A DNA stretch of 64,000 nt from Pocillopora verrucosa (GCF_036669915.1 NC_089325.1:20066331-20130330); one strand, 5' to 3'; positions 43,009-53,757 are shown, counted from the first letter of the stretch. Made by a program: numbers and translations. Notes: a model not told the origin generated them from the sequence alone.

Positions 43009-43673
43009 AAGTTATTATTTTGCAAATATGCCCATAGTTCAAAATCTGCTATAGTTTCAAAGTCGAAAGACACGGTTTCAATTATCTGTACATAGTTTAC
43101 TTTTCTTTTAGTACTGTACATACTTTCAGATTTTTGCAGATTTCTATCATTATTATTACTATTATCTTTACTATCAGCATTATTATAATCATTATCTACA
43201 TATTGATCTTTTTTCTTCTTTGTAGCGATACCTGGAGAATAGCGATACTCATAATACTGCAATGAACTAACTCAACGACGTTCGAGGAGAAAAATACGTT
43301 CTCAGACACAGTTGCGAAAGGGTCTTTATCCTCCTCATCAATTCTTGTGCAGTGACGATACACGCGAGTTATAAAAGTAATTTTAGCCACGGTATCCGCT
43401 CGGTGATCCTTTCTTTGGACATTTGGGGCCGGTTATTTACACAAGGACTAAACCAAATCGCGGTTTTACGCAACCAGTAGGCCTAAGGGATTCTCTATAA
43501 GAGGGTTGATTTAATTGAATAAATGTCCCTCCACTATCAGCTTTCAGCCCTTTTGACTTAAAAAATAAATGTTGAGATAAAAAGTGCGGCTTAATTGAAG
43601 ATGGTTCAGAATGGGGTTTTGTCAAAGAGCGGCTAAACTTTCTTTTTAAAAGAATAAACAATATGGGAACAAA
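43009..43673. repeat. Val-Ala spacer
   Basis: Aligns with 28290-28886. Contains an ATT-rich patch at 43140-43195. No gene is seen. Confidence 0.55.
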
Positions 43674-43746
43674 TGGAGAATCCGGGTATCGATCCCGGTA
43701 CCTCCCGCATGCAAAGCGGGCGCTCTACCACTTGAGCTAATTCCCC
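43674..43746 (-). tRNA. tRNA-Ala (TGC)
   Basis: A perfect 73-nt cloverleaf identical to 893-965 except for the anticodon loop TTTGCAT (TGC). TTTT lies about 25 nt downstream. Confidence 0.94.
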
Positions 43747-44933
43747 AATCCTATTTCTATTCTGCTTGCTTTTATAATCAATGATTCAATATTATCTTGA
43801 AAGGTCAGTTTTACTAAGTAAGTATTAAAGACGCAGTATGATTAAAAAAAATAATTAAATCAGGAGAGTTTTGGTGTTACATGGCTTGTCAAGTACGACC
43901 AGCAAGCGCACCAATAAGGAACTCAGTAGGTCCTTGCCTGTTCTGTCGAATGAAGTCTTCGTTTTAGTTTTTCTTATATTAAAAAAAGGAGAGGGTCAAC
44001 GTATTTGTTTTTTTAGTTGGATAGGCTGTCCTTCGCGTCGTAAACTAGTATTGCACGCCTCGCCATTTCCCTTGAAGTACGATCCACCTGCCTCGAGGTA
44101 CGACACATTTCCCCGTGCGACCCAGTCTCCCTGCAGTATGATCCATCTGCTTTGACGCACCACACATTTCCCTGTACGACCCAGTTTCCTTGAAGCATGT
44201 TCCATTTGCCTTGAAGCAAGACACATTTCCATTTCGGCAATACAATTGACAGATAATCACCTTCAAAGTGAACAAAGATTACCTCTGCTGTGCCCTCGAT
44301 GACTTTCTTTTTTCTTATCCGACTGTGGTTGCCTCGATAAAATGAATGAAAAGCGTGATCACGGAATTCTTTTGGTATATCCTATGTCTTCTATTCCAAT
44401 GTTCCTTTTGTAGTCTTGAGTGCATCAACAAGGTATTCTCTCTGACTTTGCGTTAGAAACAATAAGGTTCACGATCAGTTAACTCAGTTAGCTTCTTTCC
44501 CGAGGTGGGAGGAAGTCTGGATACAGGCGAACCAGCTGCTTGAGCCTTGTCCCTTTTTAATGTCTTGAATAAGTTTCTCAATCTGGGCAATATAAGATGC
44601 TGAAGGAGTTAATGATGTTGTTGTTGCTGTTTGTCGTGGTAACGGACAGTTGTGATATGGCTATGCATTGTTTCACTTCTGTGATATTTTGTCAGTTGAG
44701 AGTATCTATAGGGGATAGATGCAATTTCAAAACAAAAAAATAAAGGAAAAAAAATAGAAGTAGGTAACATTTACATCGGTTGGACTATAGTCATACCTGG
44801 CGTGCATGCGCTAACGTTTCATTGATGACCGAAAACTATGATCAAGGGCATAGAAATACAAAGTAATCTCGCCCATCAGTATTGTACGTTACTTAAAAAG
44901 ATCCTGAAATAGTCCAGGCTTGTGGTGACAATT
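43747..44933. repeat. Ala-Thr block
   Basis: Aligns with 28943-30516 and contains the longer minisatellite (44045-44235) and an R module. No gene is seen; all three minus frames over the minisatellite are open because of the repeat. Confidence 0.55.
44045..44235. repeat. Degenerate ~20-bp minisatellite, long form
   Basis: About nine diverged units alternating TTTCCC..GAAGTACGA, CCATCTGCCTTGA and CAGTTTCC..CAGTATGAT types, giving a higher-order period of roughly 60-65 bp. Confidence 0.7.
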
Positions 44934-44974
44934 GCTTGTCTAGTAAACTTGCGGGTCCAAATCCCATCAGCGCC
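44934..44974 (+). pseudogene. tRNA-Thr 3' part
   Basis: Anticodon loop CTAGTAA and T-arm; the whole 5' half is missing. It carries the same loss around the variable region as 30517-30584. Confidence 0.65.
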
Positions 44975-45375
44975 TTTTTCTAATTAGGAAAATCTCCCTG
45001 ACGGAACGTAAAACGAATCAAAGTAACACTATAATGAACTCGTGGCTGTTTTTACGTAAGCCAATGATTCCGCTGTACCAGGAAAAATTCCTCCCTTAGT
45101 GATCCAAAATCGGCCCGCCATCTTTAATAATGCCCTTACCACGAACTGTGCATATCAAATCTCCACATCACTGGCTGCTTCGCATATCTACAAGTTAAAA
45201 TTAACAGGAACATAAAAGCTGGCATGTATCAATTCAATATATGTTCTGCGGTTAGCTTCTTCTTTGTTCGGAAAGTCATAATGACAAAAAGATCTAAAGG
45301 AACCTAAATATTGTTTTCAAAACTACTGGTTCTCTAGGGCACCTATTATACATTGAAATCTTATCGCTACAGAGT
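44975..45375. repeat. Thr-Asp spacer
   Basis: Aligns with 30585-31012. No gene is seen. Confidence 0.6.
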
Positions 45376-45447
45376 TCCTCGGTAGTATAGTGGTGAGTAT
45401 CCCCGCCTGTCACGCGGGAGACCGGGGTTCGATTCCCCGCCGGGGAG
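45376..45447 (+). tRNA. tRNA-Asp (GTC)
   Basis: Identical to 14141-14212 over all 72 nt, including all stems. T5 about 8 nt downstream. Sits 14,363 bp from the 31 kb copy. Confidence 0.96.
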
Positions 45448-45881
45448 ATATTACTTTTTCATTTACAGGTGATTAGAAAACTCCCATTTTTATGTAGTTA
45501 AAAACTCTTTGTGGTATTCATGGAAAAACAGCAGATTTGAAATTTTTGTGAAGCGCATGTGAAAATGGAAACAGAAACAACCCGACCAGTGTCATCAAAG
45601 GAAGTAAATGTAATCTATTTTGTCGTATAGTTTAGATTCTTCTCGAGATGATAGAGGGAGATTGTCTTGGCTGTCGTCATTCTATGAGTTCTGGACCGCA
45701 CAAATAAGGGCTAGTACTTGTAAAATTTCAATCTTGTGAATTGCCAAACTCTTGCTGTATAGCAATGTATATCTTATTTTTCCTTCTGCTCGTAAAGATG
45801 ACTGTAGTAGTTGTTTTACTAACTCCCACTGACTTATTGGGTGCAGTTTGCTAAATGTTTTTTTTCGCAAAAAAATGAAAA
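45448..45881. repeat. Asp downstream block
   Basis: Aligns with 31085-31510. No gene is seen. Confidence 0.6.
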
Positions 45882-45934
45882 AGGCACTGATTGGAATTGA
45901 ACCCGCGACCTCCATCTTGGACGGTAGGTGTCCC
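45882..45934 (-). other. Mini tRNA-like element, copy 3
   Basis: As 14615-14667, but terminal pairing needs a bulge. T-arm is CGCGGGTTCAATTCC. Confidence 0.45.
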
Positions 45935-46242
45935 AGTTTTTACTTAGTCATTTTTTGTGGCCTCTTGCGAAGTCAGCTCTATCCTTCTCTCTACGACCTG
46001 CTTCAATGATCCGTAGCTGTGGAATTATTTTTTTTTTGTGTTGTGTGAGGTGTCTGTGACACAGCTGACATCAATTTAATTTGCAACCGGTAGGTGAACA
46101 TGTGCCTAAATTAAATCTTTAAGCATTTTGGTCTATCTCAGTCTTAATGACCTCTAAATAAAGAAAGGTTCTTGTGAAAATAAAAGTCTGATGATATTTT
46201 GATTTTTTTGACAGAATTTGAAATTAAATAAAATAATAACTT
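45935..46242. repeat. Mini-element to Val spacer
   Basis: Aligns with 31564-31901. No gene is seen. Confidence 0.55.
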
Positions 46243-46315
46243 TGTTCCTGGCAAGGCTCGAACTTGCGACCTTCCGCGTGTGAGGCGGACGTGATGACCA
46301 CTACACTACAGGAAC
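46243..46315 (-). tRNA. tRNA-Val (CAC)
   Basis: A complete 73-nt cloverleaf: GTTCCTG/CAGGAAC plus A, loop CTCACAC in TCCGC/GCGGA, T-arm GCAAG/CTTGC around TTCGAGC. The best of the CAC copies; 15021 and 31902 are its damaged paralogues. Confidence 0.92.
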
Positions 46316-47004
46316 CTTAAAAATTCGTTGAATATATCAAATTGAGGTAAATAGATAAAGTAATAGATACAAAACACAACAACAACAACAACAGCAAAAA
46401 TAGAAAAATGTATGATTATCTACGCGGAAATAAAACTACTATTTTTTCGAAGAATTTGTAGTGCAAGTGGAAAGAAAGGCTTGTTGGAGATCTACTCAAG
46501 GTGCAAAACAAACCTTCACTGAATGAGATTAATCCAGACAGAAAGCTGTGACAATCAGAATGAACGGCCGTATTATCAGTAATGCTTCCTGAGTATCCTC
46601 TGGTAGGTCGCTGTCGCTCGTGTGGTTAAAGGTCCTGAAAGGGTGGTAAAAGGTATTTTTCAACAGCGATTGTTTTCGTGTTGTGGTGGGACGGCGCAAC
46701 CACTTTATCATGGAATGCGTCTCCACTGGAATATGTTTTTGACATGAAAAGGATGTACCTCCCGTTTAACCAATCCAAATGTCTCTTATCTTCAGCCAAT
46801 GGATTAAAGCCTGCATTTGCAACCTTCTTTCTGCCTTCTTAAATGTTCAGCGTGACAAGTGGACCTACTGGGTCGGAAAAAGAGGCCGCCTAGACGAGTG
46901 AAAAGGTTTGTCTCTTCTTCGTTCGTAAAGATCTTGCGGGTCAAATAAAAAGATTTAAAATTGCATACTGAAAAGGTCTTGCTCCTTTTCAAAATGAGAA
47001 ACTT

Positions 47005-47300
47005 CCTTTTATAGACTACCTGGTAAGCCGCGACGACATCTCACTTCGGAAAACAGTCTACAGGAAACGACCCATGCCGAAAGATTACTAAGATTCATCG
47101 GGCTACATCACACAAAGCCACAAAAATTAAGACTCTTATACGACAAGAGCGACCAGTATGCTACACGACAGAAAGCTTAGCCGACGAGAACGAATACTTT
47201 GACGACGGAAACACTCACCGACCTACTGCAACTACCTAAACAAACGACACCGCAATTTCTACGACTTCAGCGACTATACCGTACATAAAGGTAAAAGATA
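47005..47300 (+). mobile_element. Penelope-like element fossil
   Basis: Translates in pieces to the C-terminal part of a Penelope-like reverse transcriptase (FIDYLVSRDD then TVYRK). Broken, old and only a few hundred bp long. Absent from the parallel blocks at 15-16 kb and 32-33 kb, so it inserted after they separated or was lost there. Confidence 0.6.
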
Positions 47301-47774
47301 TACGTAAATTATATAAATATTATCAGACTTTTTTTTTTTAATCGAACTTTACATTAACGTTGTATAAGGCTGTTTCAGACAGCAACGTTTTTAAAAGGGG
47401 AAAATTTGGAGGATCCAGGTATTTCATAACATAAATTTAATCAAGTTGTATGCAAATTTCAGTGTATTGCCGTTGGCGATCCTTCCCGTTTTATTTATTT
47501 TTTTTGCTTTTCTTTCTTTTGATTGCTACGAAGACGCAAAAAATTAGCTAAGGAAAAATGAAAGCCACGGACAAAGTCAGTGACGTAATCACTTGTAATC
47601 CTGGCGCTTACGAAAAATGTTGACGTTGTGTTGTCACATGACGTATGCGACCTGGTGTCACCTCTGTCGATTACTCCAAACGAAACGGGTAACCGTTTTC
47701 GTAATTAATAATCATTGTGTTCGTTTTTCTAAGGCGCTACACTTCGTCTTTTTAACAGGGAGTATAACAGGATA

Positions 47775-47860
47775 AAGAGGAAAGGTCCAATGCTCGAGAC
47801 ATTGGCTTTGAAACTCTTTACGGTGGCTAATTTACGTCATCAACTCAGTTGATAAAACCA
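47775..47860 (+). mobile_element. Penelope-like element terminal relic, copy 3
   Basis: Parallel to 15765-15850, with a very similar ACGGTGGC..AATTTACGTC motif. Confidence 0.45.
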
Positions 47861-48121
47861 AATTATCCAGCATTGGATTTGGTTGGTACTCTCTATGAAA
47901 AGCCATTGGTTGTTGTGGCAGGACTAGAAGCCCAAATAACGTTAGTTTTAGTGAGGCCTCCGAAATCTTTTAACTGGAGTTTAAACACATTTCTTCGCTG
48001 ATATAAGATAAGAGAAGTGAGATGAGTAGTAAAAGACAAAATTAATGAGCACTGTTGCAAGACTGGCTGAGCCTTTCGTCGAACGATTTTCACGAGGGTG
48101 TTTATATATGTAGCTGTAGCT

Positions 48122-48194
48122 GGGGAATTAGCTCAAGCGGTAGAGCGCCTGCTTCGCATGCGGGAGGTACCAGGATCGATACCCGGATTCTCCA
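48122..48194 (+). tRNA. tRNA-Ala (CGC)
   Basis: Full 73-nt cloverleaf with loop TTCGCAT (CGC). One T-stem mismatch (CCAGG/CCCGG) and one G-T in the anticodon stem. T8 within 10 nt downstream. Slightly weaker than 33234-33306. Confidence 0.87.
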
Positions 48195-48622
48195 CCTTTT
48201 TTTTCTCATATTTGCCATTGATGACAGAAAACTTGTAAACCTCTCAGGAATCTAAAGGAGATGAAACTGGAAAGGAATGTCACTGTTTTTGATACATATC
48301 GGCCATCGAGACTAATACGAGGCGGACATTTCGGCAAGGTAAACAACAAAAGACATACAAACTTCATTTGATTTTGTTCTTTTTTACTTCTGTAACTCTT
48401 ATCGTGGTCTTCGGAAAAATAATCGCGATAGAGAGGTTCCCAATGCGTCATGACATTACTGGATTTTGGTGAGTAAACGCTTTAAAACTTTCATTGGTTG
48501 TGTAAGCATAACATAGATAAAATGTTCCAAAGTGATTCGCCGGCAAAGGTAAGTGCGTTTTAAGTGCGTTTTCGTTTATTCCAGCCTCACTTTTCTCACG
48601 TCCTCATTTTGTTATTGTGACT
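48195..48622. repeat. Ala downstream block
   Basis: Aligns with 33307-33735, then jumps to the Pro block. No gene is seen. Confidence 0.55.
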
Positions 48623-48683
48623 GGCCTGTTGGTCTAGTGGCTTCGGGTGCGAGAGGTCCCAGGTTTGACTCCCAGACAGGCCC
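48623..48683 (+). pseudogene. tRNA-Pro (CGG), internal deletion
   Basis: Both acceptor strands and the T-arm pair, but about 11 nt covering the D-stem 3' half and anticodon stem 5' half are missing. Confidence 0.8.
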
Positions 48684-49469
48684 CTATTACCAATGATTGC
48701 CTACAAGTTATTGTTTCTCCATTGAGTTAAAGGTGTAGGAAAGACTATCTGGAAAGATTACTCCAAAAATGTCTACCTATCCAATCCCTTTTTTAAGTTT
48801 GTTTTAAACCATATTCAATTGATTCAACTTTGGTGAAAACTAGGTGAAAACTAGGTGAAAACCTATATAAATGTTTTGAGTTGTTTCTTGGTGCGCACAT
48901 ATACCAATTTCTAAATCTTTGAAGGACATCAGCCAAAGTCCTGATTTTGTCTTGAGATAATTTCTTAGAATCGAACATTTATACAGGCCTTCACCGTCGC
49001 CATAGAAAATTGAATTAATTTAATGTGCCTTAAGACAATTGTTGGAGAAGATTTGATTGGTAGTCTGAGTTCGAAGAGAACAACACATTCTAAGACACAA
49101 TTTCAAAATGGTCTTTATCCTCCTCATCAATTCTTGAGCAAGTTAATTAATAACGATACACGCGAGTTATAAAAGTAGCGTAAGCGTCGGTATCCGCTTG
49201 GTCATCCTTTATTTGGACATTTGGGGTCGGTTATATACAGGAGTTCTAACCCAGGGATTCTCCAGAAGAGGGCTGATTTAATTGAATAAACGTCTCTCCA
49301 CCATCAGCTTTCGGCCCTTTTGACACAAAAATAAATGTTGAGATAAAAGGTTTGGCTGAGGCGAAGGTGGCCTAGAACGCGGTTTTGTTAAACAGTGGCT
49401 AAACTTTGTTGAAATAACCAGATGTTGAAGTTTACGAAAGAGATGCTTAGTCAAGGCAAGGGCACCAAT
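48684..49469. repeat. Pro-Ala spacer
   Basis: Aligns with 54431-55236 and 22874-23310. Has a 12-bp unit (GTGAAAACTAG) repeated at 48833-48865. No gene is seen. Confidence 0.6.
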
Positions 49470-49542
49470 TGGAGCATCCGGGTATCGATCCCGGTACCTC
49501 CCGCATGCAAAGCAGGCGCTCTACCATTTGAGCTAATTCCCC
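49470..49542 (-). tRNA. tRNA-Ala (TGC)
   Basis: Full 73-nt cloverleaf with loop TTTGCAT. One acceptor mismatch (A5-G) and one G-T in the anticodon stem. Possibly functional. Confidence 0.82.
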
Positions 49543-49991
49543 AATCCGATAAAGAAAAATTCACTTTTTCTGAGCAAATATGAGAGACGTAATATGATAA
49601 AAAATAATTCTTCAGTCTGCAAAGCGTGGTGCAGAAAAAGAGATGATTAGTAAGATCAAACACACGCACCAACAACGGACCTAGTAGGTCTTTCTCTGTT
49701 TTGTCGCGTGTAGCTGTTGTTGTACTTTTTCTTAAAAAAAAAGAGAGATGGTCAACGTATTTGTTTTCGTTGCAGGAGCTGTCCTTCGTGTAATAAAATA
49801 GCTTTGTACGTTTCGTCAGAGTTCTGATGGCCTGTGGCCGGCCATGAATGATGTTAAGCTGAAGGATGTCTAGCCGAGTCACTTGTCCGTATGGGTCGGT
49901 TTCCTGAAAACTGTTGTCCGCAGTGAGTTAAAACTTGAAATGTTAATAAAATATCTACAGGAACAGTGGTAAATCATGTGGTAAACGGGTT
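49543..49991. repeat. Ala-Ala spacer with tRNA-Ile relic
   Basis: Aligns with 55310-55770 and 11055-11558. The Ile relic is at about 49612-49671 (CTGCAAAGCGTGGTGC). No other gene. Confidence 0.5.
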
Positions 49992-50064
49992 GGGGAATTA
50001 GCTCAAATCGTTGAGCGCCCGCTTAGCATATGGAAGGTACAAGGGTGGATGCCTGGATTCTCCA
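49992..50064 (+). pseudogene. tRNA-Ala (AGC) pseudogene
   Basis: Full length and in register. The anticodon loop is kept (TTAGCAT), but the 3' anticodon stem reads ATGGA and the T-stem is mismatched. Partner of 11559-11631. Confidence 0.75.
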
Positions 50065-50305
50065 TTTAGATTTTAGTATTTTTATACCAAAATGGGATAT
50101 TACTCTTTGTCAAAATTAGTGTTCCCTACACATCAAGTGTTGACAATTTATCGCCACAAATTTAAAATAAAAGGCTCTTGTGCAACCCAATGGAAGAAAT
50201 TAAAAAAAAAAAGACCACAAGCCTCAATGAACGCAGGGTAATTATTAGCGTCATTCAAAATAGCAAGTTATTCAACAGAAGAATCAGAACATTAATAGCC
50301 AGACG

Positions 50306-50377
50306 TGGAGAGTCCGGGTCTCGATTCCAGTGCCTACCGCTTGCTCAGGGGGCACTACACCACTTGAAGCAATTCTT
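50306..50377 (-). pseudogene. tRNA-Ala-like relic
   Basis: The 3' acceptor and T-arm are recognisable; the anticodon region (GAGCAAGCGG) and D-arm are badly eroded. Confidence 0.5.
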
Positions 50378-50464
50378 CAACCAACTTAAAGATAAATGAA
50401 TAAAGGGGCAAGTTCCTATACAAAACTGTGGGGCTGTGTCGTCGGAGAGTATAACTGGGTAATT

Positions 50465-50545
50465 TGGTATTATCAACTGAGTTGATGACGTAAATTGATT
50501 CAAAGCTGCATGACGTTTCGAGCGTTAGCCCATCGTCAGAGCGAG
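50465..50545 (-). mobile_element. Penelope-like terminal relic with hammerhead-like core
   Basis: On the minus strand it shows CTGACGA, a short GGGC/GCTC stem, then CGAAAC, and further on AATTTACGTCATCAACTCAG. This is the order of a hammerhead ribozyme core followed by the Penelope terminal motif. Better preserved than the copies at 15.8, 32.9 and 47.8 kb and in the opposite orientation. Confidence 0.5.
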
Positions 50546-50700
50546 TGAAAGATTAAAGATGGCCCAGTTAAGACTTTTGACTCAGCTCCTCGCCTTACAT
50601 AACGGCTCTTCAGCTTTGGATATAAACCGCTTTAACGGGGAAAAAGTAAAGGCAAAAAATTTTATCGTTAGCAACAATAATGAGCAAGGGTATGCGACGT

Positions 50701-50743
50701 CTGTTGGCTTAGTCAGCAGAGCGTGGTACGTGAATTCGACCCC
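50701..50743 (+). pseudogene. tRNA-Ile relic
   Basis: CTTAGTCAGCAGAGCGTGGT then a direct jump to TGAATTCGACC. The anticodon has been deleted. Confidence 0.45.
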
Positions 50744-51502
50744 CTATATCAATTTTTTCCCCTCATCTATGAAATTGTTTTTTTCCTTATATGCTATGAA
50801 ATTCCATTACAATGTACCTCATCAGTAACACTTGACCACCAAAATTCTCCTAGTGCACAGTAAATAATTCCAAAAAAATAAGTCGTTGGCGTTTCATTAT
50901 TATTCTTAGAAGTGAGGGGTACCCGATAAGTAAGGAGTCATCTTCATCCCCATATTTCTATCGTCCTTCAGCATCTTCCCGTGTGTTTTGACCAGTCACT
51001 TGAAGAAACTCGGGTTATGTTTTTCCCAAGGTGACATTTGATTTAAAGTACAGCAGAGTAAGCTCTGCACCGTACAAGACTGTAGCCACCTAATCTTCTG
51101 GCCAGCGGTGGAATCTGCATAATTAAGATTTGCTCTTGCTCTGGAAAGAAAACGAGATATAAATTTAGTATTATTTACTGTGATACTCACCGCTATACTA
51201 CCGAAGTCTTACGAGAGACAAGGTAAGGATGGAAGGCTAGCGCAATTTTCCGCTTGTATCTAGTAAAACACCACTCGCTTTGGAACTACTGTTGGAAAAG
51301 TTAACTGATCGTGATCCTTACTGTTGCACTTGCCAGTAATAATAATAGGAATTGATTGTACATATACTAAGACGACAACAGGGAAAGTGGAATAGGTCAC
51401 TAACATGGACGACCGGTAGGAAGCGATCATTTGCTTACACACCTGCTATCAGCTACGCATCAAAACAACAGTAATATATCTTTTTAAGGGTTTCGTGTGA
51501 CT

Positions 51503-51569
51503 GGCCTGTTGGTCTAGTGATTCTCGCTTTGGGTGCGAGAGGTCACGAGTTCGACTCCTGGACAGGCCC
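51503..51569 (+). pseudogene. tRNA-Pro (TGG), D-loop deletion
   Basis: Acceptor GGCCTGT/ACAGGCC and anticodon arm (TTTGGGT, TGG) are perfect. Five nt are missing from the D-loop and the T-stem has two changes. Confidence 0.75.
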
Positions 51570-52147
51570 GTTTTGTCGTGGAATTTGATCTGAGGAAACT
51601 TTTTGTTCCTACATTTAGGTAGTTTAAGACGAAGGAAAGACAATCAGGCAAAATAACTTCTAAACCGTCACACTCCGACAAAAAGTTGTTGCATTAGAGA
51701 CCTTTCAGTATTTTTTAAAATAATTCTTATGTAATTCAATATTTGTGATAAGCAGTGGTCAAAACGTAAATAAAGGTTTTTGTGTGTGCGTTTTAGTGTG
51801 GAAACACAGCCAAAGGCGACATGTAGAAAATCGTTATGACAAATTACACTTGAACAGAACCGATTAATAGTCATCAATTGCTGTCCTGTGATGTAAAGAT
51901 GGAGTTTTCGTTGGATTGACGGTATAGAGAACGAGTGCCATAGTGAACAGACATTCTATTTTATAGAATTTCACATTTTTTCTCGAAAAAAGGGCAATTT
52001 GGTGAGTTGAAGTGCGGTTAATCGTCGATAATCCAAAACAACAGCTGATGAGATTTTCCCCACACTCCCAACTTGAGCGATGTAGTTTACTAACTCCCAC
52101 TGAGTTATCGGGTGCAGTTTGCAAAATGTTTTGGCCAACAATGAAAA
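51570..52147. repeat. Pro downstream joined to mini-element flank
   Basis: 51570-51900 aligns with 39073-39420. From about 52080 it matches the 14.57 kb flank. The junction is unique to this copy. No gene is seen. Confidence 0.5.
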
Positions 52148-52200
52148 AGGCACCGATCGGAATTGAATCCACGACCTCCATCTTTGATAGTAGGGATCCC
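52148..52200 (-). other. Mini tRNA-like element, copy 4
   Basis: The most diverged copy. The T-arm is kept (GATTCAATTCC) but the terminal pairing is partly lost. Confidence 0.4.
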
Positions 52201-52910
52201 TTTTTTTTTTCTTAGTCGTTTTTCGTAGCCTCCTTTTAGGTCAGCTCTATCCTTCTCTCTATGACCCGCTTCAATGATCCGTCGCTGTGGAATTATTTTT
52301 GTTTTGTTTTGTTTGAGGTATCTGTGACATAGCTGACATCGCTTTTGCGAAGCTCGGCAAGTAATCCCGACGCAATTTAACTTGCAACCGGCAAGTGAAT
52401 ATGTGCTCAAATTATAATTTTAGTATTTTGGTCTGTCTCAGACTTAATGGCATCTAAATAAAGAAAGGTTCTTGAGAAAGAGCGTAATGTAATTTTGATT
52501 TGTTCGGTAGAATATAAAACTAGAGCAGATTTTGAATTAAGGAAATGTCTGCAAAAAAGTTCCTGGCAAGGAACAAAGAGAATTTTGGAAGCTGAGTGTT
52601 GTTGATCAAGTACATCCCGAAGGATTTTCAACAGATATAAGAGAATAACATTTCAAATCACGTCATTATCTTCTTTGCAAGGGACATGTGGTTCACACTC
52701 TGTGTGGTGCGGAACTCAGGCAGTAATGATTACTTAAACCTTCTTCTCTGGCATCTCGGAAAGGATCGATCTAGTAATGATTCTTGTTGAGTTGTTTCAG
52801 TCTCTGATTTTCACATCCGCTTTCGTGCGGGTTGATGCACAATTAGGAAGGTGCCGGGATCGATACCCGAATTGTCAATTGTTTGCCCTTTCGAGATTTC
52901 TTGTATGCAT
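52201..52910. repeat. Spacer before Ile
   Basis: Aligns with 20930-21410. An Ala remnant lies at 52816-52879. No other gene. Confidence 0.5.
52816..52879 (+). pseudogene. tRNA-Ala (CGT-like) remnant
   Basis: A broken anticodon arm (TCCGCTTTCGTGCGG), an intervening stretch, then a good T-arm CCGGGATCGATACCCG. Both acceptor strands are damaged. Confidence 0.5.
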
Positions 52911-52983
52911 GGTCCGTTAGCTCAGTCGGTAGAGCGTGGTGCTGATAACGCCAAGGTCGTGAGTTCGATCCTCACACGGACCA
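52911..52983 (+). tRNA. tRNA-Ile (GAT)
   Basis: A perfect 73-nt cloverleaf: GGTCCGT/ACGGACC plus A, loop CTGATAA, T-arm GTGAG/CTCAC around TTCGATC. TTTT about 10 nt downstream. Confidence 0.95.
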
Positions 52984-53757
52984 GGGAATACTTTTCTGTC
53001 TCTATAAAGCCATCTGAACAAAACACTAATTTGTAACTGAATTTCCATTTCATCTATGTGTCTGTATTTTACTTTCATGTGATGATAACTTTTAAAAATT
53101 TATTGGTTTATGATCTTCAACAACAGGGGTATTCGTCCACGTAGGAATTCTTCGTGGGGACGTGCAAACAAGTTTTTTCAAAGCCTGATCCTAGTTTAGA
53201 CCAAAACATTCCTTTTCCTAAACGTACTTTCATGCCCTCCCTCTCCTTTTTTCAGATCTGGCCGATAGTAAAATTTGGTGAAATACACTTAAAAGATCAG
53301 CTTCAATGACAGTTTGGTCTTTTCTCTTTCTCTTTTATTTATTTGGAGCAAAAAGAACAATTACGTTGATACGCTTTGATCTTTTGGTAAGGCTCAAAGT
53401 TTAGGGTTAGGGTACGTCCCAAGCACCACAACTCGAAAACCACCGCTGTCCAACAGTGATTTTTCAGCGCCTATTGGAGAAGAATATTTAATATGTTGTT
53501 TAACTCTGATTCTCAAAGGCTTCCAAGGCTTGTTTATATCGATGATCCTTAATCGAGAGTTTGGTTTAAACCTCGAGTGGAGCTCCAACGGAAACTGTTT
53601 TCAACAGCACCTAAAATTAATCTAGTAAAACAACTTAAAACTGCTTGAAAATATTATAGTTTTATTTCTGTGTAGATAATCATGTAGTATTTTCTATTTT
53701 TTCTATTACTTTATCTATTTATTTCAGCTTGATATGATAAATAACTTTGTAGTTAAA
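52984..53757. repeat. Ile-Val spacer with unknown insert
   Basis: Aligns with 21484-22086 except for about 53368-53605, which has no copy elsewhere here and carries a minus-strand frame (53394-53588) with no recognised family. Confidence 0.55.

Larger units (their letters stand above)
46316..48121. repeat. Val-Ala spacer with Penelope pieces
   Basis: Aligns with 31974-33233, plus an insert at about 46990-47480 that holds a Penelope-like fossil (47005-47300). The Penelope-end relic is at 47775-47860. No other gene. Confidence 0.55.
50065..51502. repeat. Ala-Pro block
   Basis: 50880-51060 aligns with 11800-12430, and 51250-51500 with 38800-39000. Between lie a worn Ala relic, a Penelope-end relic and an Ile relic, listed separately. 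No protein gene. Confidence 0.5.

Noticed and set aside
28335-43195. ATT/ATC-rich patches at 28335-28380 and 43140-43195 as regulatory sites
   Set aside because: Simple trinucleotide-rich slippage tracts at equivalent places of duplicated spacers; nothing links them to a gene.
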